From contig NZ_JBBEWR010000005.1 in NCBI RefSeq assembly GCF_037646345.1, forward strand, positions 1 to 64,000: a stretch of 64,000 nt of DNA, in the 5' to 3' direction. The position numbers and the translations under genes are program-made. The stretch comes from Ascidiimonas aurantiaca (GTDB lineage Bacteria > Bacteroidota > Bacteroidia > Flavobacteriales > Flavobacteriaceae). Position 1 is the first letter of the stretch. Each line of letters opens with the position of its first letter. This document shows, piece after piece, positions 32,181 through 41,271 of this stretch. The notes beneath the pieces were generated by a model that saw nothing but the letters and a program-made list of their open reading frames with translations, made no database searches and was not told where the DNA came from.

Positions 32181-34550
32181 ATGAATAGGGAGGAGTCACC
32201 TTTACAGGTACATATTAGTTTTGGTAAGCTGCTTGACCTTTATGAGGATCAGGTGAAGAATGAAAAGTCCTTTAAGACGGTCAGGGCCAAAGAGATCCTT
32301 AAAGTAGCTTCGGGAGTCCCGGAATTGCGAGATGGGTTTACAGACCCCGCTTTACTTGAAAAGTATCGTAACGAAATAAGTCTCATTCTGGAAGACACCT
32401 TTTCCTCTGCTTTGACCCATAATGAGATCAAGGCGGCTATGATCCCTTTTCAAAATATTATTTTTAATTCGTCTAAAAGATTTGATACAATATTAAAAAA
32501 TGCCGGAGAAGGTTTTGAGATAAATATGCGTAATATGCCGGAAGGGCAATTATACATACTTGGATGCAGTGTGATTTTAAAGGCGTATTATGGCATAGAT
32601 CTGGATTTTAGAAGGCCCTTGTATTTCGATATTCCGGATGAAAACGGCATATTGCGTAATTACAGAATTATGTACAATGCCGATTTTGTAGATGTCTTTC
32701 CTACGAAAGCGGCCATAGAAGTTACTAAAGAGGATGTAGAAGAACTCATGGACCACTTTAATAATCTGGAACTTTGGAAACAGAAATTTCCACCGGGTAG
32801 TTGGATCATGAAAGGCTTTGTTATCTCCAATATGTTTGATGTTACCGTTGATCAGTCAATTTCCGATCTAAAAACAACCTTACTGGAACTGGACTCTGAC
32901 AAGGCAGAAACCACAGGAACTTTTGAAAGAATTCTTCAGTCTATTTACAATAACAAAAGCCTGAGAGTAGGTTTCTCTTTTTACGATCAATACGATAAAA
33001 ACTTTCAGCATGTTCCGGCCAGAGAAGTACACAGTTATTTGCTGTTTGACAAAGAAAGCCTTGATTGTAAGGATGCTTTATGCGCTTCATCTTATGAGCA
33101 GCTCTACGAAAAACATACATACTTTGCGATTTCCGATGTGGAAAAATATTATGAACTGTCTGAACATCTGCCGTTTTATAAAAACCTGTATGACCAGGGT
33201 ATAGGAAGTGCCATTTTTGCGCCGGTTTCTCATGAGGGCAACCTGCTAGGTATTCTGGAGTTGATCTCTCCAAATAAACATGATCTGCACAGTGTGAATG
33301 CCAATAAGCTGGAAGATATAATGCCGTATCTGGTAACCTCTATTCTACGATCTGTAAATGAAGAGTCCAATCAAATAGATGCAATTATACAACATGAGTG
33401 TACTTCCATTCACTCAAGTGTTTACTGGAAGTTTGAGAATGAAGCCCGAAAATTCCTGAGAATGTCTGCACGAGGTGAACAGGTTAGTTTTGGTGATATA
33501 TCTTTTGAAGATGTACATCCGCTCTACGGTCAGGTTGATATTAAAAATTCATCAGATGCCCGTAACACGGCTATTCAGAAAGATTTACTGATACAGTTTC
33601 ATATGCTCGCCGATATCTTTGTCGATGCTTCCCGCTTAGAGTCACTGCCTATTTATGATGAGATCAACTTTCGTATTAATGAATACCTCACCTCGCTTAG
33701 TGAAACTATGCAAACTAACAGTGAGCAAAAAGCGATAGATTTTCTCCTTGAAGAAATTCATCCGGTTTTAGATCATTTAAAAGAGGAAAATACAGAAATA
33801 CAAAAAATGATCATCAATTATTATCATAAATTAAAAGATAATCATACTATATACAAATACCGAAAGGCATATGATACTTCGGTTACTAAGATCAACAAAA
33901 AAATGGCGTCTATGCTTGACAAAAAACAAGAGGAAGCACAAAAAATGTTCCCTCATTATTTTGAAAGGTACAAAACAGATGGTATTGAACACAATATGTA
34001 CATAGGGGCCTCTATTGCAAATAACAGGAAGTATAGCCCGCTCTACTTACAAAATCTGAGATTATGGCAGTTACGAACTATGTGTGAAATGGAGAATGCC
34101 TTTTATCAAATGCAAATAGAACTCCCTCTTCAAATGGAAGTTTCTTCACTCATTTTTGTTCACGGAGACACATTGTCTATCCATTTTCGAATGGATGAGC
34201 GCCGTTTTGATGTTGATGGCACCTATAATGCACGGTATGAGGTGATAAAGAAAAGAATAGATAAGGCTCATATAGCAGGTACAAATACCAGGATCACCGA
34301 GGAAGGAAAAATTTGCATTGTCTATTCTTCCCGAAAACATGAAAAAGAATATATGAGGTATATAAAATTGCTCCAGGCACAAAAATACATCTCAGAAAAT
34401 GTTGAAAACTTTGAGGTAGAACCTTTACAGGGCGTTAGCGGATTGAAAGTATTAAGAGCCGAGATTTTATATACCCAGGCAGGAGACAATACTTCACATT
34501 ATACACTTCATGAACTTTCGGGTATCCTGCAAAAAGCCTCAAAGGCCTAA
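32181..34550 (+). CDS. large GAF-like domain protein
   Basis: 789 residues from MNREESPLQVHISFG. No signal peptide or membrane segment, so cytoplasmic. The middle (about residues 260-395) has a GAF-like pattern: THTYFAISDVEKYYELSEHLPFYKNLYDQGIGSAIFAPVSHEGNLLGILELIS with flanking helices. The C-terminal half is helix-rich and charged, with possible coiled coil around the LLEEIHPVLDHLKEENTEI segment. No kinase, cyclase or phosphodiesterase motif was seen. Homologues are conserved in flavobacteria as uncharacterised GAF proteins. It is convergent with the HD-Pycsar-like gene, overlapping by 4 bases. Confidence 0.65.
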   Translation: MNREESPLQVHISFGKLLDLYEDQVKNEKSFKTVRAKEILKVASGVPELRDGFTDPALLEKYRNEISLILEDTFSSALTHNEIKAAMIPFQNIIFNSSKRFDTILKNAGEGFEINMRNMPEGQLYILGCSVILKAYYGIDLDFRRPLYFDIPDENGILRNYRIMYNADFVDVFPTKAAIEVTKEDVEELMDHFNNLELWKQKFPPGSWIMKGFVISNMFDVTVDQSISDLKTTLLELDSDKAETTGTFERILQSIYNNKSLRVGFSFYDQYDKNFQHVPAREVHSYLLFDKESLDCKDALCASSYEQLYEKHTYFAISDVEKYYELSEHLPFYKNLYDQGIGSAIFAPVSHEGNLLGILELISPNKHDLHSVNANKLEDIMPYLVTSILRSVNEESNQIDAIIQHECTSIHSSVYWKFENEARKFLRMSARGEQVSFGDISFEDVHPLYGQVDIKNSSDARNTAIQKDLLIQFHMLADIFVDASRLESLPIYDEINFRINEYLTSLSETMQTNSEQKAIDFLLEEIHPVLDHLKEENTEIQKMIINYYHKLKDNHTIYKYRKAYDTSVTKINKKMASMLDKKQEEAQKMFPHYFERYKTDGIEHNMYIGASIANNRKYSPLYLQNLRLWQLRTMCEMENAFYQMQIELPLQMEVSSLIFVHGDTLSIHFRMDERRFDVDGTYNARYEVIKKRIDKAHIAGTNTRITEEGKICIVYSSRKHEKEYMRYIKLLQAQKYISENVENFEVEPLQGVSGLKVLRAEILYTQAGDNTSHYTLHELSGILQKASKA

Positions 34551-35749
34551 GGGAGCGTTTCGATAAGCCGCCCTGTGCCAAAAAGCTTATACGCCACACC
34601 AAAGGTTACTACTGAAATAATAATACCTATCATAAAAATAGTATAAGTCCATCGAAGTATTCGGTATTTACGATCCAGCACCTTTCCCAGGAAATATAGG
34701 TCTTTGGTAAGTGAGTTATACAGGTAGTCTTTATCCTTAATGACATCTTTCATGGCAGTTTCAAAATCTTCGAGTTCCATCTTATGGAAGTTCCCAAAGA
34801 AAAGGATATTTACTTTTCGGTCTTTTATATCTTCCATAGTAAACTCACCCCTGGTAATATTAGGACGTGTTGCCAGCACAGAAAGTACCATAGATACCAA
34901 ACCAAAGAACAGAAAAACTACCGTTGGTATAAAAAGGTAACTGTTTGAAGGGTTATCGAGTTTGGGTATGAGATTGGCGAGTGCCAGTGAAATAATGATC
35001 GCATTTACCGATAACAGGATATTCGCCTTTGTATCTGCAATGTCACTTAACTTTAAATGGTTTCTCAGGGTAACCCGATAAAGGGTTTGAATGCCTCTTT
35101 CAGGACTTTCACTCTTAAGAGAAACTTTTAGCGCCTCTTTTTTCTCAATTTGCTTTATTTTTTTACGGTCCTTAATAAGCTTTTCCAGATTTCGGTCTTT
35201 GCCCTCCTGCCAGTTCTTTTTTGCATAATCAGTATAGTACTGATGGCCGGAAACAAACATATCTATGTTTGCATTGCGCCATTCTGAAATACTGTAAGAA
35301 CGTATGTTAAGCCTTTTTAGTTCTTCTCTGAGTATCTCTGAAGTTTCATTATAACTGTCACTGGCAAAATGAGATGAATCGGCATCGCGTATAATCTCCT
35401 CCATAAGATCTTCCGGATGATGTGCATTACGCGTCGCCATAATATATTGGCATACGCGTTCTGTTTTTAATGCATCATACTGTTCTTTTTTCAAAAAAGC
35501 CGAAGCGATCTTACAACTTTTTTCTTCATGATCCTCATGACCTTTAGTAAAACCGGTATCGTGAAACCAGGCAGCGAGCAATACCATTTCGGCATCGGTA
35601 TCATCTATCGCACTGTGATTAATTATTTCTTTAGTATTTTTAACAACCCGTTCTGTATGCCTAAGGTTGTGATACATATAATTATTGTCAAGTTTAAGAG
35701 TGAGTAGTTCGGTAACAAATACTTGTGCTTTTTCTAAGATACCAGACAT
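34547..35749 (-). CDS. HD phosphohydrolase fused to Pycsar-type membrane effector domain
   Basis: 400 residues from the ATG at 35749. The N-terminal HD domain has H27 and H31 (YHNLRHTERV), H63-D64 (AAWFHDTGF) and IIRDADSSHF for the metal ligands. A basic linker (residues about 175-215) leads to a C-terminal domain with three hydrophobic helices, beginning LKLSDIADTKANILLSVNAII, the sequence style of the Pycsar effector/DUF5706 membrane domain. In Pycsar defence that domain responds to cyclic pyrimidine nucleotides. No cyclase gene is nearby, so a stand-alone signalling or nucleotide-clearing role is equally possible. Confidence 0.75.
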   Translation of the reverse strand: MSGILEKAQVFVTELLTLKLDNNYMYHNLRHTERVVKNTKEIINHSAIDDTDAEMVLLAAWFHDTGFTKGHEDHEEKSCKIASAFLKKEQYDALKTERVCQYIMATRNAHHPEDLMEEIIRDADSSHFASDSYNETSEILREELKRLNIRSYSISEWRNANIDMFVSGHQYYTDYAKKNWQEGKDRNLEKLIKDRKKIKQIEKKEALKVSLKSESPERGIQTLYRVTLRNHLKLSDIADTKANILLSVNAIIISLALANLIPKLDNPSNSYLFIPTVVFLFFGLVSMVLSVLATRPNITRGEFTMEDIKDRKVNILFFGNFHKMELEDFETAMKDVIKDKDYLYNSLTKDLYFLGKVLDRKYRILRWTYTIFMIGIIISVVTFGVAYKLFGTGRLIETLP

Positions 35750-35804
35750 GACTTTACTATTTAATACATGCAAAGTACAAAATAAACATTTTAATACGCC
35801 TCAC

Positions 35805-38800
35805 GTGGTTAAATTTCATATCTGCTTTTATATTGCAGGACTTCTCATCTTTTCCGGCTGTGCCACATATCAACCTCAATATGCAGATACGGTTAACGTT
35901 TCAGAGCAGTTTTCAGATGGAAAAACCATTGAACAAACATTCTATCTTGTAGGGGATGCCGGTAACGCTCAAATGGGAGCATCTACGCCCACACTTAAAG
36001 GACTCAAAAAAGTATTGGATACCGTTTCTCGAAACAGTTATGTACTTTTTCTTGGAGATAACATTTATCCCAGTGGAATGCCTGATAAAAATGAGAAAGA
36101 GAGAATACTGGCAGAACACAGGCTGAATGCACAATTAGCATCAGTAAAGAACTTTAAAGGAGAGGTGATTTTTATTTCCGGTAATCACGACTGGTACAGC
36201 CACGGTATAAAAGGATTAAAACGACAAGCAGATCTTCTGGAAGAAGGGCTTGGAAAAAAGAATGTACTTTTGCCCAAACCCGGTTGCGGTTTGGCAGAAA
36301 TTGATATTTCTGACAGATTACAACTCGTGATTGCAGATTCTCAGTGGTTTTTAGAGAATTGGGACAAGCATCCCGGCATTAATGACAATTGCCCCGATAT
36401 CAAAACCCGAAAGCAATTTTTAGAAGAAATAGACGGGATACTTACAAAGTACAAAAATAAAACTGTGGTTTTTGCCATTCACCACCCCCTTATGACCTAT
36501 GGCCCGCACGGGGGGGTACTTGCCGCAGAAAAGCACCTGTTCCCTTTCAGTAACAAAATACCTTTACCCTTACTGGGCACCTTTATCTCACAGGTTAGAA
36601 AGTCGGGAGGAATTTCTATTCAGGATCGCAATAATGAGAGGTATAATGAACTTGCAGATATTCTTATGGATCTTGCTCAAGGGTCAGATCGCGTTATTTT
36701 CGTTTCCGGGCATGAACACAGCCTGCAGTACAGTAAAAAGAAAAATATTCCTCAAATCGTATCGGGAGCCGGTTCTAAAAAGTCTGCTGCCAAACTAAGA
36801 GAAAATGCCAGGTTTACCTATGGAGGCTATGGCTTTGCTGTGCTGGATGTATTCACAGACGGTTCCTCTCAGGTACGCTACTACAGTTCAGATGTTAGTG
36901 GTAATAACCAGATGCTGTTTAATACCGAAGTGCATGCCCCTCTGCCCAGATCCAAAGAATTTAAGTTTCCAGATCAATACCCGGCAACTGTAGAAGCCTC
37001 GGTTTATGACAAAGAGCGTACGCAAAAGAGTAATTTTTATCAAAAAGTCTGGGGAGAGCACTATCGGTATCTCTATGGAGTTCCGGTAAAAACCAGGGTA
37101 GCATTATTAGATACGTTGTACGGGGGCCTTACCCCGATTCGTCAGGGAGGCGGCAACCAGACCAAAAGCCTTCGGCTGGCAGATGCTAGTGGCAGAGAAT
37201 ACAATATGAGAGCCATGAAAAAGAGTGCCGCCCAGTTTCTTCAGTCAAAAGGGTTTGGGGTGGCGGCAGAAAACGATTTTGAAAACACTCTGCCCGAAGA
37301 CCTGTTACTGGATTTTTATACGGCGGCTCACCCATATGCCCCTCTGGCAATTTCGGTACTGGCAGATGCTACCGGTATATACCATACCAATCCTAAGTTA
37401 TATTATGTTCCTAAGCAAAAAATGTTAGGGGCTTTTAATGAAAATTTTGGAGATGAGTTATATCTGATTGAAGAAAGACCCATGGAAGCATTTGAAAACC
37501 TGGAAAGTTTTGGTTCCCCAAAAGATATAGAGAGCACACAGGATCTTTATTCCCGATTACGCAAAGATGAAAAATATCGTCTTGATGAGCGCTCCTATAT
37601 ACGTGCCAGACTTTTTGATATGCTCATAGGTGACTGGGACAGGCATTACGATCAGTGGAGGTGGGCCGAATTTGAAAATGAAGAGGGCAACAGGGTTTTT
37701 AAACCTATTCCCAGAGACAGAGATCAGGTATTTTCCAGATTTGATGGAGTTTTTCTCGATATGGTGAGAACCTTTATTTCCTCGGCCAATCTGCTGCCGG
37801 TTTATGAAAAGGGACTGAGAAAATTGAAATGGTTTAATTATGAACCACTTCCCCTGGATCGTAGTTTGCTGGAAAATTCAGGCCAGGAGGCCTGGTTGGA
37901 AGAGGCAAAATATATTCAGGAGCATATTACTGATGAGGTAATCGAGAAAGCTTTTCAAAAAGTTCCGGAAGAAGCGCATGATGAGCATCTGGAGAGAATT
38001 ATTTCCCAGCTAAAAGAACGAAGATCACAACTGGTGAGCATAGGAGAAAGCTATTATCAAATACTGAGTAAGTTGTCAGTACTTACAGGTACTGATAAGG
38101 ATGACCATATTGAAGTGATAAGAGAAGGAGAGGGTACCACCCGTGTAAAGATATACCGAATTAAAAACGGTGAGAAAAAAGATCTTATGGTCAACCGCTT
38201 GTTTAACCGGGAAATTACCAAAGAAATATGGATTTACGGATTGGACGATGATGATGTGTTTGAAGTGAAAGGAAAAGGGAAAAAGCCTATCGCCGTACGT
38301 TTAATAGGTGGCCAGAACCATGATGTATATAAAATAGAGAATGGCGCTGCCGTAAAAGTATATGATCATAAGTCTAAAAAAAATACGGTGAAAGAAAAAG
38401 GAAGTGCCGATTTTCATTTTACCGATAATTATGAAGTAAATCTTTTTAATTATCAAAAAGATCAATATACAACTACCACGCTGCTTCCGGGACTCGGGTT
38501 TAATCCGGATGATGGTATAAAAACAGGTCTTAAATTTACAACCACCAAATACGGTTTTGAACGCAATCCGTTTTCCGGCAGGCATTCTTTTACAGCAAAT
38601 TATTATTTTGCTACCCGGGGTTTTGAATTTTTATACGATGGGGAGACCACTGGTGTATTCAATACACTAAACCTTACTTTCGGAGGAAAATTTACCAGTG
38701 CTAATTTTGCGCGTAACTTTTTTGGATTTGGCAGTGACACCCCTAATTTTGATAATGATCTTGACTTTGACTTTAACAGGGTGAAGCTTAGCGAATGGAT

Positions 38801-39509
38801 GGGATATGTAGGTTTTGCCAGGCGTTCACCATATGGCAGTGATTTTACCGGACGCATTGTTCTTCAGGGAATAGAAGTTGAGAATACTGAAGGAAGATTT
38901 ATAAACAACTTTGAAGGGGTTGAAGGTTTTTTTGATCGAAAGTTTTTTTCGACTGCAGAAGTAAATTATTCTTTTGAAAGTTATGATGAGGTACTTAACC
39001 CTTCCAGGGGAATGCAGTTTAACCTTACCACCGGCTACACTTTAAATCTCGAAGATACCGAGCGCCATTTTGGATACCTGAGATCAGGCATTATCTTTTA
39101 TAATCCGCTTACAAACAACAATCGCCTGGTACTGAAAGCCCGGGCGGCCACCCAAATAAATTTTGGTGATGATTTTGAATTTTATCAGGCTCCGGAACTG
39201 GGAAGTAACAACGGTTTAAGGGGGTTTCGAAACCAGCGATTTGCAGGGAACAGCAGCCTTGTATTTAATGGTGATCTCAAGTATAAGTTTAACAAGTTCA
39301 GGACCGCTGTATTGCCTTTACAGCTCAGTATATACGGAGGGTATGACTATGGTCGCGTATGGGCCGATAATGATCCCTTCAACCAATGGCAGCAATCTTT
39401 TGGAGGAGGTGTTATACTAAACTCATCCAATATTGTAAATGGAGATTTTGCTTTGTTCTCGTCTGATGATGGCTTGCGCTTTACTTTTGGATTTGGTTAC
39501 CGGTTTTAA
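35805..39509 (+). CDS. outer-membrane protein: metallophosphoesterase, kinase-like middle region and surface-antigen beta barrel
   Basis: 1,234 residues from a GTG at 35805, which gives a clean lipoprotein signal (FYIAGLLIFSGC). Upstream in-frame ATGs at 35685 and 35748 would add a long non-signal N-terminus. Residues about 40-330: phosphoesterase motifs LVGDAGNAQMG, FLGDNIYPSG, GNHDWY (126-131), AIHHPLMTYG and SGHEHSLQY. Residues about 440-660: QGGGNQTKSLRL (447-458), NMRAMKK (467-473), GDWDRHYDQWRW (609-620) and PIPRDRDQ (634-641), which follow the order glycine loop, lysine, catalytic loop, metal site of FAM20C/CotH/HipA-like kinases. From about residue 890: a BamA/TamA-type barrel ending FTFGFGYRF. 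The kinase reading is inference. Confidence 0.8.
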   Translation: MVKFHICFYIAGLLIFSGCATYQPQYADTVNVSEQFSDGKTIEQTFYLVGDAGNAQMGASTPTLKGLKKVLDTVSRNSYVLFLGDNIYPSGMPDKNEKERILAEHRLNAQLASVKNFKGEVIFISGNHDWYSHGIKGLKRQADLLEEGLGKKNVLLPKPGCGLAEIDISDRLQLVIADSQWFLENWDKHPGINDNCPDIKTRKQFLEEIDGILTKYKNKTVVFAIHHPLMTYGPHGGVLAAEKHLFPFSNKIPLPLLGTFISQVRKSGGISIQDRNNERYNELADILMDLAQGSDRVIFVSGHEHSLQYSKKKNIPQIVSGAGSKKSAAKLRENARFTYGGYGFAVLDVFTDGSSQVRYYSSDVSGNNQMLFNTEVHAPLPRSKEFKFPDQYPATVEASVYDKERTQKSNFYQKVWGEHYRYLYGVPVKTRVALLDTLYGGLTPIRQGGGNQTKSLRLADASGREYNMRAMKKSAAQFLQSKGFGVAAENDFENTLPEDLLLDFYTAAHPYAPLAISVLADATGIYHTNPKLYYVPKQKMLGAFNENFGDELYLIEERPMEAFENLESFGSPKDIESTQDLYSRLRKDEKYRLDERSYIRARLFDMLIGDWDRHYDQWRWAEFENEEGNRVFKPIPRDRDQVFSRFDGVFLDMVRTFISSANLLPVYEKGLRKLKWFNYEPLPLDRSLLENSGQEAWLEEAKYIQEHITDEVIEKAFQKVPEEAHDEHLERIISQLKERRSQLVSIGESYYQILSKLSVLTGTDKDDHIEVIREGEGTTRVKIYRIKNGEKKDLMVNRLFNREITKEIWIYGLDDDDVFEVKGKGKKPIAVRLIGGQNHDVYKIENGAAVKVYDHKSKKNTVKEKGSADFHFTDNYEVNLFNYQKDQYTTTTLLPGLGFNPDDGIKTGLKFTTTKYGFERNPFSGRHSFTANYYFATRGFEFLYDGETTGVFNTLNLTFGGKFTSANFARNFFGFGSDTPNFDNDLDFDFNRVKLSEWMGYVGFARRSPYGSDFTGRIVLQGIEVENTEGRFINNFEGVEGFFDRKFFSTAEVNYSFESYDEVLNPSRGMQFNLTTGYTLNLEDTERHFGYLRSGIIFYNPLTNNNRLVLKARAATQINFGDDFEFYQAPELGSNNGLRGFRNQRFAGNSSLVFNGDLKYKFNKFRTAVLPLQLSIYGGYDYGRVWADNDPFNQWQQSFGGGVILNSSNIVNGDFALFSSDDGLRFTFGFGYRF

Positions 39510-40408
39510 TATTTAGAGAGGTAAAAGGTATATACATTTCTACCCTGTACCCCAAATTGTTCATCAGAAATATAAAGCGTGTTATCGTTCGTAAAACAGA
39601 GAGACTCTTTTTGTGAATAGTGGCCGAGGTGTATTTCATCTATAGTACCTTCTAAAAAACGATCGTTGGTAAAATGCGTTAATACCCATATCCGGTCATG
39701 TGCCAGTAATACTACCTTTTTGCCATCGGGCGAAATATCAGCCGAAGTAACCGAACAGCTTTTTCGGTCTGTACAGAGTACTTTTTTACCCACTAATTTT
39801 GCCTTATGATTTCCGGGAGTCGCAGGAATTTTATAAAGCAGGGTTTCTCCGGTAAAAGGCTGGGTTCTGTTTTTGGTAAAAATGTATAGAAAGCCCTGTG
39901 AATAAAAAAAAGCTTCAGCATCAAAAAGCCTGTCCTTTTTATCCGGAGGGAACTCTTTTTGTTCGGGATAGTTAAACTTTATTTCCTCAGCTTCAAGATT
40001 TTTACCCGTATATAGATCGGGGTTGGGAACTTTATAGATAACAAGATCTTTACGTTTATTACGGTTATTGCCAATATCGCCAATATAGATGTTACCTTCC
40101 TGATCACGGGCAAGATCTTCCCAATCCTGGTTATCTGCATTTTTAATATTAAAATCTTTAAGAAGAGTCCCTTCGGTATTTACTCCATACAAATGGTCTT
40201 CATTACCAGAATCTGCTATAAACCAAAAGAGGTTTTCCTGTTGACTCACAGAGATCCCCGAATTTTCCTTTAGTTCTTTAGGCAGCTTACATGTGTAAGT
40301 TAGCTGCCCGTAATTGGTGCAACTGGTAAGGAATAAGGAGCCGAGAAAAAGAATAAGAACACACGATTTCTTTTTTACTGCAGTGGCATAAATACAATTG
40401 CTTTCCAT
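39506..40408 (-). CDS. propeller-like lipoprotein
   Basis: 300 residues. Signal with lipobox (LFLTSC). The body shows repeated strand-turn units (LFWFIADSGNEDHLYGV, NIYIGDIGNNRNKRKDL, AFFYSQGFLYIFTKN, SADISPDGKKVVLLAHDRIW, NTLYISDEQFG), which suggests a beta-propeller. No catalytic motif recognised. It is the last gene of the six-gene minus-strand unit, starting 34 bases inside the gene before it. Its stop overlaps the convergent barrel gene by 4 bases. Confidence 0.65.
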   Translation of the reverse strand: MESNCIYATAVKKKSCVLILFLGSLFLTSCTNYGQLTYTCKLPKELKENSGISVSQQENLFWFIADSGNEDHLYGVNTEGTLLKDFNIKNADNQDWEDLARDQEGNIYIGDIGNNRNKRKDLVIYKVPNPDLYTGKNLEAEEIKFNYPEQKEFPPDKKDRLFDAEAFFYSQGFLYIFTKNRTQPFTGETLLYKIPATPGNHKAKLVGKKVLCTDRKSCSVTSADISPDGKKVVLLAHDRIWVLTHFTNDRFLEGTIDEIHLGHYSQKESLCFTNDNTLYISDEQFGVQGRNVYTFYLSKY

Positions 40409-41265
40409 TTTAGATCATTTCCCCCGTTATTGGGGTTGTTATAAAATATTTCAAGAGGCGTGTTGCCTATGTCAAGTTGGTTACGTTTTGCGTACTCATA
40501 TAAGGCGTACCAGGCTTTGTCAGATGATTTGTAATTACCATGATAAACGGCTTTAATTGCTTTTTGTTTTGGAAAGGTTTTAAAAAAAATACGGTCACTT
40601 TCCGGAAGAGTATCCTTTTTTTGAGAAGGAAAACAAAAATTAAATGTTATCTGCCCGTTTTCAATATCCCAATTTGTGATCTCAATACGCGGATATCCTG
40701 CGGTATCCATTTTGTGGGTAAACAGAAAGTCAGAAATAAGATAATTGTTTCGCATCATACCATACGCTTTGTTTTTTTGGGCAGTGCGTATTTCTGTGCA
40801 GGCGCAAAACATCGCTTCGGTCTCACTTTCTCCCCGTATTGAAACACGGTATCGGGTAAGTTGTTGGTCAAGTCCTTTTTTAAACGGTACCAGAAGGTTT
40901 TTGGCAATTTTTTCCATGGGGCTTTTTGAAAATGGAATTGTAACCTTATTCGCTAGTGAGTGGTTCTCATCTTTCAAATACACCCGTACCTGTGCCATGG
41001 AATCGTGTATAGCTCGTATTTTCCATTGAAGCAGGAGCGTGGAATCTGCCAGTTGAAGGCGTTGTTTTATCTCTGAAAAGGGATACCCCGAAAGGTTTTC
41101 TATTCGGGTATTGTCTTCTCCCCAACGGGAAACGGCTTCATAAACTGTGCCCGGTGAGGTAGCTGCTGTAAAAGTTACCAGATAGTCATAGGGTTTTACA
41201 AAAAGATACCAGCCTAATGCACATAGCAAAAGTATGAAGAGACCTATTCCCGTTTTTTTTATCAT
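40375..41265 (-). CDS. membrane-anchored protein with SRPBCC-like and GyrI-like domains
   Basis: 296 residues. N-terminal hydrophobic anchor (GIGLFILLLCALGWYLF). Residues about 27-150 resemble an SRPBCC/polyketide-cyclase-like fold by layout. The C-terminal part (from about residue 235) has KAIKAVYHGNYKSSDKAWYALYEYAK ... TPLEIFYNNP, the pattern of GyrI-like/AraC effector-binding small-molecule domains. Presumably it faces the periplasm. Ligand unknown. It starts 6 bases after the haloperoxidase-like gene. Confidence 0.65.
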   Translation of the reverse strand: MIKKTGIGLFILLLCALGWYLFVKPYDYLVTFTAATSPGTVYEAVSRWGEDNTRIENLSGYPFSEIKQRLQLADSTLLLQWKIRAIHDSMAQVRVYLKDENHSLANKVTIPFSKSPMEKIAKNLLVPFKKGLDQQLTRYRVSIRGESETEAMFCACTEIRTAQKNKAYGMMRNNYLISDFLFTHKMDTAGYPRIEITNWDIENGQITFNFCFPSQKKDTLPESDRIFFKTFPKQKAIKAVYHGNYKSSDKAWYALYEYAKRNQLDIGNTPLEIFYNNPNNGGNDLKWKAIVFMPLQ

Positions 41266-41271
41266 ATCTGT

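Noticed and set aside
34547..35749. Complete Pycsar defence operon
   Set aside because: No uridylate/cytidylate cyclase gene is adjacent; only the effector-like membrane domain is visible.
35685..35804. Longer N-terminus for the phosphoesterase-barrel protein
   Set aside because: It lacks signal-like character and would bury the lipoprotein signal that begins at the GTG at 35805; it also overlaps the divergent gene.
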